Shown here in pieces: positions 6,401 through 11,289 of a stretch of 11,289 nucleotides of DNA. The DNA lies in contig JAKAMD010000079.1 in the NCBI GenBank assembly GCA_021823875.1, positions 1 through 11,289 of the forward strand. The letters are read 5' to 3'. A model generated the notes under the pieces. The model was given only the letters and a program-made list of their open reading frames with translations, was not told where the DNA came from and searched no databases. This stretch comes from Pseudomonadota bacterium. GTDB taxonomy: Bacteria > Pseudomonadota > Alphaproteobacteria > Rhizobiales > Xanthobacteraceae. The position numbers and the translations under genes were made by a program. Each line of letters starts with the position of its first letter. The stretch's first letter is position 1.

Positions 6401-7471
6401 ATGTGCCGCGAACCTGCAACCGCCGCCTGCCGCGGCCGGCTATGGCCGGCGTTCGCGTTGGCGTTCGCCTATGTGCTCGCGTTGGTCGCGCCACCAGCGG
6501 GTTTCATCGCGAGCGCCGCGGCGCAGACGACTTTGGCGCAGGCAGCCGGTCAGAATTCGCTGTTTTCCACCGCGCCCTCAACTAATCTTCTGACGCCCAA
6601 CGAAGGCACGCGCGGCAATATGTTCACGCCGGGCGATGTGCTGGCACCGCCATCGGCACCGCTGATGTTATCGCCGGGCCGGGGGGCTGGGCCGGTCCCG
6701 ATGGTGCCGGCCGGACAAGTGGCGCTCGCACTCGCCGCGCATTTCGGCAAGGAGGCGCCCAGCATAACCGGCGGGCTGATCTGGAGGATCTATGCCGCCA
6801 GGCCCGATGCGCGCGGCAAATTCCGGCTGATCAAAGAGGAGAAGACGGCGGCGCCGACCGTAGTGCTGCCGGCCGGCGACTACATCGTCAATGTCTGTTT
6901 CGGACTGGCCACCGCAGCGCGGCCGGTTAGTTTGCGCGGCCCGACCGTGCATGAAGTGTTCGATCTGCCGGCTGGCGGGCTGAGGCTGGAAGGCAAGGTG
7001 GGCGATGTGCGCATTCCCGCCGGGCAGATTTCCTTCGATGTCTATAAGGGCAGTCAGTTCGAGACCGGTCCTCAGCGGCCGATCGCTGAACATGTGATGA
7101 CCGGGCAAGTAGTGGTGGTGCCCGAGGGCGTCTATCACGTCGTTTCCAAATACGGCGACGCCAATGCGATGGTGCGCTCCGACATTCGCGTGCAGGCGGG
7201 TAAGCTCACCGACATAACTGTCAATCACCGTGCCGCCGCCATTACGCTCAAGCTGGTTACCGAGAAGGGCGGCGAGGCATTGGCCAATACCGCATGGGCC
7301 GTGCTTAACCCGGGCGGCGACGTGATCAAGGAAATGCTCGGCGCCTTCCCGCGCGTGATCCTGTCGGAAGGCGAGTATTCGGCGATCGCGCGGAATGAAG
7401 GCAAGGTCTATGAGCGCAAGTTCAAGGTCGTGGCCGGTGTCGACGGCGACGTCGAGGTAATGGCGCGGTGA
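6401..7471 (+). CDS. Exported protein of unknown function with about three beta-rich repeat modules
   Basis: A 356-residue protein read from ATG 6401. I do not recognise a named family. Its signal peptide has a hydrophobic stretch at about residues 16-36 and ends in AAA-Q at 41/42. A proline- and asparagine-rich linker (about 43-105) follows. After it come three similar units at about 124-194, 208-287 and 292-356, each with a strand, then a [AE]G-x-Y turn (PAGDYIV, PEGVYHV, SEGEYSA), then a strand closing near AG or PAGG. This resembles small Ig-like or PEGA-like beta-sandwich modules of periplasmic proteins. The start is uncertain: the frame is open back to ATG 6317, but that start overlaps the previous gene and would bury the signal peptide behind 28 basic residues. 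No strong ribosome site is seen before 6401. The stop overlaps the otsB start as GTGA, so it is probably co-translated with otsB. Confidence 0.8.
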   Translation: MCREPATAACRGRLWPAFALAFAYVLALVAPPAGFIASAAAQTTLAQAAGQNSLFSTAPSTNLLTPNEGTRGNMFTPGDVLAPPSAPLMLSPGRGAGPVPMVPAGQVALALAAHFGKEAPSITGGLIWRIYAARPDARGKFRLIKEEKTAAPTVVLPAGDYIVNVCFGLATAARPVSLRGPTVHEVFDLPAGGLRLEGKVGDVRIPAGQISFDVYKGSQFETGPQRPIAEHVMTGQVVVVPEGVYHVVSKYGDANAMVRSDIRVQAGKLTDITVNHRAAAITLKLVTEKGGEALANTAWAVLNPGGDVIKEMLGAFPRVILSEGEYSAIARNEGKVYERKFKVVAGVDGDVEVMAR

Positions 7472-8232
7472 ACGAGGCAGCGGCGGCTAACCACGCGGCG
7501 CTGACGGCTTTCACGCAACTGGATCCCAACCGCATCGCGCTGCTGCTCGACGTGGACGGCACGCTGATCGATATCGCGCCGACGCCACACGAAGTGCACG
7601 TTCCCGACGAGCTTTGCCGATCACTGGCGCGCTTGAGCGCGCGCATGGACGACGCGCTGGCGCTGGTCAGTGGGCGCCCGATCGCCGATCTCGACGCATT
7701 GTTCTCACCGCTCAAACTGGCCGCGGTCGGCGGACACGGCGCTGAGATGCGTCTGCACGATGGTGAGTGCATCAGCATGGCGGCAGCTTTGCCGCCGGTG
7801 CTGCGCCAGCGCCTCGTTGGGATCGCAGCGCCAGGCTCCGGATTGGTCGTCGAGGATAAGGGCTATTCGGTCGCGCTGCACTTCCGCCAAGCCCCGCAGC
7901 AGGAGCCGCTTTTGCGCGAGCATATCGCGGCGGCATGCGCCGATTTTCTCAGCGAGGCGCTGGAGGTGTTGCCCGGCAAGGCCATGTTCGAAGTGAAACG
8001 CCCTGGCATCGCCAAGGGTGCAGCAGTGCGCGCGCTGATGCAGCGCAAGCCCTTCGCCGGTCGCCAGCCTGTTTTCATCGGCGACGATGTCACCGACGAA
8101 TCGGTCTTCGCCATTCTGCCGGCGCTGCACGGCATCGGTTTTTCAGTCCATCGGCATTTTGCCGGACTTGCCGGCATCTTCAATTCACCCGAAGACGTCC
8201 GCGGCGCCTTGCGCGCTTTGGCGGCGCGCTGA
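7468..8232 (+). CDS. otsB: Trehalose-6-phosphate phosphatase OtsB
   Basis: OtsB is a cytoplasmic haloacid-dehalogenase (HAD) superfamily enzyme that removes phosphate from trehalose-6-phosphate, the last step of the OtsA-OtsB route. The 254-residue product has the four expected motifs: DVDGT at residues 28-32 (nucleophile D28, acid/base D30), LVSGRP near 66-71, a lysine-containing K-x-x-x-x-KG segment (KRPGIAKG, 177-184), and GDDVTDE at 205-211, the magnesium-binding end typical of OtsB. The length is normal for the family (about 250-270). It starts with GTG 7468, preceded by GAGGTAA at 7453-7459 and overlapping the TGA of the previous gene. otsA lies 262 nt downstream on the same strand. The gene order, phosphatase first with an extra exported protein coupled to it, differs from E. 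coli only in the extra gene and the wide gap. Confidence 0.95.
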   Translation: MNEAAAANHAALTAFTQLDPNRIALLLDVDGTLIDIAPTPHEVHVPDELCRSLARLSARMDDALALVSGRPIADLDALFSPLKLAAVGGHGAEMRLHDGECISMAAALPPVLRQRLVGIAAPGSGLVVEDKGYSVALHFRQAPQQEPLLREHIAAACADFLSEALEVLPGKAMFEVKRPGIAKGAAVRALMQRKPFAGRQPVFIGDDVTDESVFAILPALHGIGFSVHRHFAGLAGIFNSPEDVRGALRALAAR

Positions 8233-8494
8233 CGACGCGGCGCGACGATTGGCGCTTTGCTTTCGATGCGGCGCTGCAACAAAATGAACTTCTCTTCGAT
8301 TCCGGCGTTAATGCCTTGTTATCGCAAGGATTTCGGACATAGCCAGAACGTCATTTTGAATTGCCGAACGGGGCCAATGTGGGCAAACTTTTGATCGGGC
8401 AGCCCGCGGGAGACAACGGACGACACTTCCGCGGACGAGGGCCGGATATGAACAAGAACGCTATTGCGCCGTCGCCGATACGAGGAGAACGCTA
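8233..8494 (+). other. otsB-otsA intergenic region with small inverted repeats
   Basis: This 262-nt gap has no long gene. It holds a short hairpin CCTTG/CAAGG at 8314-8318 and 8325-8329, an inverted repeat CGGGC-A-GCCCG at 8396-8406, the palindrome TCCGCGGA at 8428-8435, and a 15-codon ORF at 8448-8495. I found no convincing sigma-70 promoter and no GGAAC-type element of the general stress sigma factor EcfG, which controls trehalose genes in some relatives. Its size suggests otsA has its own control signals. Confidence 0.5.
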
Positions 8495-8495
8495 G
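8448..8495 (+). CDS. Possible 15-residue leader ORF coupled to otsA
   Basis: ATG 8448 opens 15 codons (MNKNAIAPSPIRGER) ending in TAG 8493-8495, whose last base is the first base of the otsA GTG start. GAGG at 8437-8440 is a weak ribosome site with 7-nt spacing. A one-base stop/start overlap is typical of translational coupling. An ORF this short arises easily by chance, so it is offered only as a candidate. Confidence 0.25.
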   Translation: MNKNAIAPSPIRGER

Positions 8496-9916
8496 TGTCG
8501 CGTCTCGTCGTCGTCTCCAATCGCGTCGGCGTACCCGACGGCCGTGCGCGGGCCGGGGGGTTGGAGGTGGCGATCCGCGCGGCGTTGCGCCGTCGCGGCG
8601 GCCTCTGGTTCGGCTGGAGCGGGCGTGTCCCTGAAAACGATCCCGAGCCACCGAAGACAATAACGCAGGACAACACCTCCTATATCACCGTCGACCTGCG
8701 CAAAGACGATTACGAGGAATTCTATAACGGCTTCGCCAACCGGGTGCTGTGGCCGATTCTGCATTACCGGCTCGATCTGGCGGAATTCAGCCGCCGCGAT
8801 CTTGGCGGCTATCTGCGCGTCAACGAGTTCTTTGCGCGCAACCTGGAGCGGTTCATCAAGCCCGACGACGTGATCTGGGTACATGATTATCACCTGATCC
8901 CGTTTGCCAAGGCGTTACGCGACCGCGGCCACAAGAACCGCATCGGCTTCTTCATCCATATTCCGTTTCCGCCGCCGGAAATCCTCACCGCGCTGCCCAA
9001 TCACGAGCGGCTGATTCCGGCGCTTGGACATTTTGATCTGGTCGGTTTCCAAACCGAGGTCGATGCCACCAATTTCTCGCGTTATCTCGCCAATGAATGC
9101 GGGCTCAAGCGCATCGGCGAGAATCGTTTCGCCTATGACGACCGCACGATCGAAATCGGGGTGTACCCGGTCGGGGTGGAGACCGAAGCCTTCGCGCGTC
9201 TGGCGCGGCGGGCGATCGACTCGACCTTCGTGCGCGAGGTGATCGAAAGTCTATCGAGCCGTGCCATGATCATCGGTGTCGACCGGCTCGACTATACCAA
9301 GGGCATCGCCGAACGCATGGACGCCTTTGAGCGCTTCCTGACCAACTATCCGGACTGGCGAGGCAAGGTGACCTATCTGCAGATCACGCCGCGCAGCCGT
9401 AGCAGCATCCCCGAATATGTCGACATGGCACGCCGCGTGAGCAGTGCGGTCGGGCGCATCAACGGCGCCTTCGGCGAGGCCTCGTGGACGCCGGTGCGCT
9501 ACATCAACAAAGCGCACACCCGCACAGCGCTCGCCGGCCTCTACCGGGCCGCGCGGGCGGCGCTGGTGACGCCGCTGCGCGACGGCATGAATCTGGTGGC
9601 CAAGGAATATGTGGCGGCGCAAGACCGGGAGGATCCGGGCGTGCTGATCCTGTCGCGCTTTGCCGGCGCGGCCAAGGAGTGCGCCGCCGCGCTCCTGGTC
9701 AATCCGTACGATCCGGAAGGCGTCGGCGCTGCCATCGACCGCGCGCTATCGATGCCGCTCGCCGAACGGCGCGAGCGGAACGACCATAATTACCGGGTGC
9801 TGGTAAAGAACGACATTACCCATTGGGCGGAGCGTTTCCTCGGGGACCTGGAAGCACCCTGGAGGCGCGATGAGGAGACAGACCGGCGGGCGGCTTTCGG
9901 CGCTCGATGGCATTGA
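8495..9916 (+). CDS. otsA: Trehalose-6-phosphate synthase OtsA
   Basis: OtsA is a cytoplasmic family-20 glycosyltransferase joining glucose from a nucleotide sugar (UDP-glucose in E. coli) to glucose-6-phosphate. The 473 residues nearly equal E. coli OtsA (474). Visible motifs in order: RLVVVSNRV at the N terminus, AGGL (20-23) in the sugar-nucleotide and G6P loop, GLWFGWSG, VHDYHL (129-134), FFIHIPFP, GFQTEVD, VDRLDYTKG (262-270, with R264 and K269 matching the catalytic Arg and Lys), YLQITPRSR, GRINGAFG, and the DGMNLVAKE segment (D363, E371) that binds the donor. The start is GTG 8495 with GAGGAG at 8482-8487. The position of the N-terminal VVVSNR motif fits the family, so no longer start is needed. 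With OtsB it supplies trehalose, known in related bacteria as an osmotic and desiccation protectant. No transcription terminator follows. Confidence 0.96.
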   Translation: MSRLVVVSNRVGVPDGRARAGGLEVAIRAALRRRGGLWFGWSGRVPENDPEPPKTITQDNTSYITVDLRKDDYEEFYNGFANRVLWPILHYRLDLAEFSRRDLGGYLRVNEFFARNLERFIKPDDVIWVHDYHLIPFAKALRDRGHKNRIGFFIHIPFPPPEILTALPNHERLIPALGHFDLVGFQTEVDATNFSRYLANECGLKRIGENRFAYDDRTIEIGVYPVGVETEAFARLARRAIDSTFVREVIESLSSRAMIIGVDRLDYTKGIAERMDAFERFLTNYPDWRGKVTYLQITPRSRSSIPEYVDMARRVSSAVGRINGAFGEASWTPVRYINKAHTRTALAGLYRAARAALVTPLRDGMNLVAKEYVAAQDREDPGVLILSRFAGAAKECAAALLVNPYDPEGVGAAIDRALSMPLAERRERNDHNYRVLVKNDITHWAERFLGDLEAPWRRDEETDRRAAFGARWH

Positions 9917-9935
9917 TCTAGGTCACGGCAGTCGG

Positions 9936-9965
9936 CGGTGCAGGGCGGTATAAGATTGCCCACCG
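9936..9965 (+). other. Hairpin ahead of the cytochrome c gene
   Basis: CGGTG (9936-9940) pairs with CACCG (9961-9965), and inside them GGC (9944-9946) pairs with GCC (9958-9960), leaving an 11-nt loop that contains TATAAG (9949-9954). TATAAG resembles a -10 box, but no matching -35 box is at the right distance. It could be a weak structure after otsA or a leader element of the cytochrome gene. No T-run follows. Confidence 0.25.
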
Positions 9966-9982
9966 TTGCGTTGAGGTCCGTC

Positions 9983-10297
9983 ATGAAAAAAATGATCGCC
10001 GGACTGGTTTGCGCGAGCTTGGTTGCGGCATGGGCCGGCAGTGCGGCTGGCGCCGACGCGAACAATGGCGAGGTGCTAGCCAGGCATTGGTGCGCGTCCT
10101 GCCATGTTGTGTCCGCAGATCAGCAACGGGGCAGCACATCGGCCGCGCCGTTTTCCGAGATCGCCAAGAAACCGGGCCTAGACGCGGCGAAGCTGGCGCT
10201 ATTCCTGCTGTTGCCGCATCCGCGCATGCCGGACATGAACCTTTCGCGTGCCGAAGCGGCCGATCTTGCAGCCTATATCGAGACGCAGGGGAAGTAA
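9983..10297 (+). CDS. Small exported monohaem c-type cytochrome
   Basis: A 104-residue class-I-like cytochrome c. The preferred start is ATG 9983, with GAGGT at 9973-9977; the frame is open to GTG 9938, but that start would add 15 residues before MKK and spoil the signal peptide. A Sec signal (MKKMIAGLVC, hydrophobic to about residue 19) ends near AGA-D at 24/25. The haem-binding CASCH is at 37-41, giving two thioether cysteines and the His ligand. The second axial ligand is probably M82 in HPRMPDMNLSR (M85 possible), and DLAAYIETQ is the usual final helix. It acts in the periplasm as an electron carrier or small subunit. No partner dehydrogenase or oxidase is next to it, so its redox partner is unknown. 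It is 66 nt from otsA and could have its own promoter. Confidence 0.9.
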   Translation: MKKMIAGLVCASLVAAWAGSAAGADANNGEVLARHWCASCHVVSADQQRGSTSAAPFSEIAKKPGLDAAKLALFLLLPHPRMPDMNLSRAEAADLAAYIETQGK

Positions 10298-10321
10298 CGG
10301 CGACTCTCATCATACGCGCAG

Positions 10322-10351
10322 CCGGATGAGGCAGGTGTGTCCGGGGTTTTT
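10322..10351 (+). terminator. Weak candidate terminator after the cytochrome c gene
   Basis: CCGGA (10322-10326) pairs with TCCGG (10340-10344), followed by GG and then TTTTT at 10347-10351. The 5-bp stem and 13-nt loop are poor for an intrinsic terminator, but the position 25 nt past the cytochrome stop and the T-run fit one. Confidence 0.35.
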
Positions 10352-10377
10352 ATTGCTTGCGGGCGGCGTGACGATCG

Positions 10378-10400
10378 GATGCCTGCAGTCGCGGGGCATC
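10378..10400. repeat. Inverted repeat in the convergent cytochrome c-thrS gap
   Basis: GATGCC (10378-10383) and GGCATC (10395-10400) form a 6-bp stem with an 11-nt loop, 12 nt beyond the end of thrS. No T-run follows on either strand, so it is at best a transcript 3'-end structure. Confidence 0.35.
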
Positions 10401-10411
10401 ACAGCTTTGGA

Positions 10412-11289
10412 TTACCCCGCCGCCTTCATCCTTTTCACGTCCGGCGGCATCGCCTCGTCGGAGAGCACCTGCAAGGCTTCGTCGAGAGGCATCACCTGCT
10501 GGCCTTCCTTGCCGAGGCGGCGGATGGAGACCAGGCGTTCTGCGGTCTCTTTCTTGCCGACGACGAGCAGGGCAGGGACCTTGGCGAGCGAGTGCTCGCG
10601 CACCTTGTAATTGATCTTCTCGTTGCGCAGATCGGCGTCGACGCGCAGGCTCAGCTTGCGTGCGGCAGCGGTGACTTCGGCCGCATAATCGTCGGCATCT
10701 GACGTGATGGTGGCGACGATGGCCTGCTTGGGTGCGAGCCAGAGCGGCAGATGGCCGGCGTAATGTTCGAGCACGACGCCGAGGAAACGCTCCATCGAGC
10801 CGCAGATGGCGCGGTGGATCATGACCGGCGTCTTTTTCGAGCCGTCGGCTGCGATGTAGAAGGCGTCGAACCGTTCCGGCAGATTGAAATCAACCTGCGT
10901 GGTGCCGCACTGCCAGTCGCGGCCTATGGCATCACGCAACACGTATTCGAACTTCGGCCCGTAGAAGGCGCCTTCGCCGGGGTTGATCGCAGTCTTGATG
11001 TGGCCCTGGCCCTCGGCTTCGATGCGCTTGAGCACGTCGCGCATGATGTCCTCGGCATGATCCCACGCCGCATCGGAGCCGACGCGCTGTTCCGGCCGCG
11101 TCGACAGCTTCACCGTCAGATCGCCGGTGAAGCCGAAATCCTTGTATGTCGTCAGGATCAGGTCGTTGATCTTTAGGCACTCGTCGGCCATCTGCTCTTC
11201 GGTGCAGAAGATGTGCGCGTCGTCCTGCGTGAAGGCGCGCACGCGCAACAGCCCGTGCAGCGCACCCGAAGGCTCGTATCGGGGCACCA
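10412..11289 (-). CDS. thrS: Threonyl-tRNA synthetase ThrS, C-terminal part (gene runs off the window)
   Basis: This is the last 292 or so residues of ThrS, the class II synthetase charging tRNA-Thr in the cytoplasm; the family has about 640-650 residues, so roughly the N-terminal half is beyond the window end. The visible part opens in class II motif 2 (RYEPSGALHGL then RVRAFTQDDAHIF). It continues through GEGAFYGPKFEYVL and WQCGTTQVDF, then motif 3 (MIHRAICGSMERFLG), and ends with the anticodon-binding domain (PLWLAPKQ, then VDADLRNEKINYKVREH). Two of the three zinc ligands known from E. coli ThrS are visible, the His of DDAHIF and the His of MIHRA; the Cys is outside. The stop is TAA, complement of 10412-10414. 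The GTG at 11285-11287 is internal, not a start. thrS converges on the cytochrome gene and is unrelated to the accessory genes upstream. Confidence 0.97.
   Translation of the reverse strand, partial: VPRYEPSGALHGLLRVRAFTQDDAHIFCTEEQMADECLKINDLILTTYKDFGFTGDLTVKLSTRPEQRVGSDAAWDHAEDIMRDVLKRIEAEGQGHIKTAINPGEGAFYGPKFEYVLRDAIGRDWQCGTTQVDFNLPERFDAFYIAADGSKKTPVMIHRAICGSMERFLGVVLEHYAGHLPLWLAPKQAIVATITSDADDYAAEVTAAARKLSLRVDADLRNEKINYKVREHSLAKVPALLVVGKKETAERLVSIRRLGKEGQQVMPLDEALQVLSDEAMPPDVKRMKAAG

Noticed and set aside
8233..8342. Remnant of a glycoside hydrolase or other gene between otsB and otsA
   Set aside because: I looked for coding similarity because some relatives have an extra gene here, but no motif is recognisable and all frames are short.
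9913..9954. Sigma-70 promoter for the cytochrome c gene (TTGATC 9913-9918 with TATAAG 9949-9954)
   Set aside because: The spacing is 30 nt, far more than the usual 16-18, and no better -35 box is found.
11285..11287. GTG as the start of thrS
   Set aside because: It is inside class II motif 2; the protein must extend beyond the window for at least 300 more residues.
1..11289. CRISPR arrays, tRNA or rRNA genes, insertion sequences, c-di-GMP riboswitch
   Set aside because: I looked along both strands and found no regularly spaced repeats, cloverleaf-like segments, transposase motifs or a recognisable riboswitch core.

Overview
The window looks like a chromosomal segment of a GC-rich alphaproteobacterium, probably a Hyphomicrobiales (Rhizobiales) member of the Bradyrhizobium/Xanthobacteraceae kind. 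This is an inference from base composition, from protein style (OtsA, OtsB, ThrS and GGDEF-EAL sequences) and from tightly packed genes with GTG starts. I see no RNA gene, CRISPR array, insertion sequence, phage gene or attachment site.

Region 1 (10-4228, + strand) is a tandem array of four paralogous DctP-type TRAP transporter periplasmic substrate-binding proteins. Each has its own signal peptide, and junctions are very tight: 9 nt, then an ATGA overlap, then a GTGA overlap. The first copy is interrupted by an in-frame TAG at codon 136 but is otherwise readable to its natural end. No DctQ or DctM membrane subunit is present; upstream sequence is not visible. Region 2 (4236-6365) starts 7 nt after the last binding protein. 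It encodes a membrane-anchored protein with an N-terminal periplasmic domain, then GGDEF and EAL domains whose catalytic motifs all look intact. The simplest reading is one transcription unit in which several periplasmic binding proteins are made with a c-di-GMP synthesis/degradation enzyme. A plausible but unproven idea is that they serve as ligand sensors for it rather than, or as well as, for transport.

Region 3 (6401-9916, + strand) holds an exported protein of unknown function built of about three beta-rich repeats. It overlaps by 4 nt the trehalose-6-phosphate phosphatase gene otsB, which is followed after 262 nt by the trehalose-6-phosphate synthase gene otsA. OtsA makes trehalose-6-phosphate from a nucleotide-activated glucose and glucose-6-phosphate, and OtsB dephosphorylates it to trehalose. 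The otsB-otsA gap carries a 15-codon ORF whose stop overlaps the otsA start.

Region 4 (9983-10297) is a small exported monohaem cytochrome c. It converges on the 3' part of thrS (threonyl-tRNA synthetase, - strand, 10412 to the window edge), a housekeeping gene. Between them lies a 114-nt gap with two weak hairpins.
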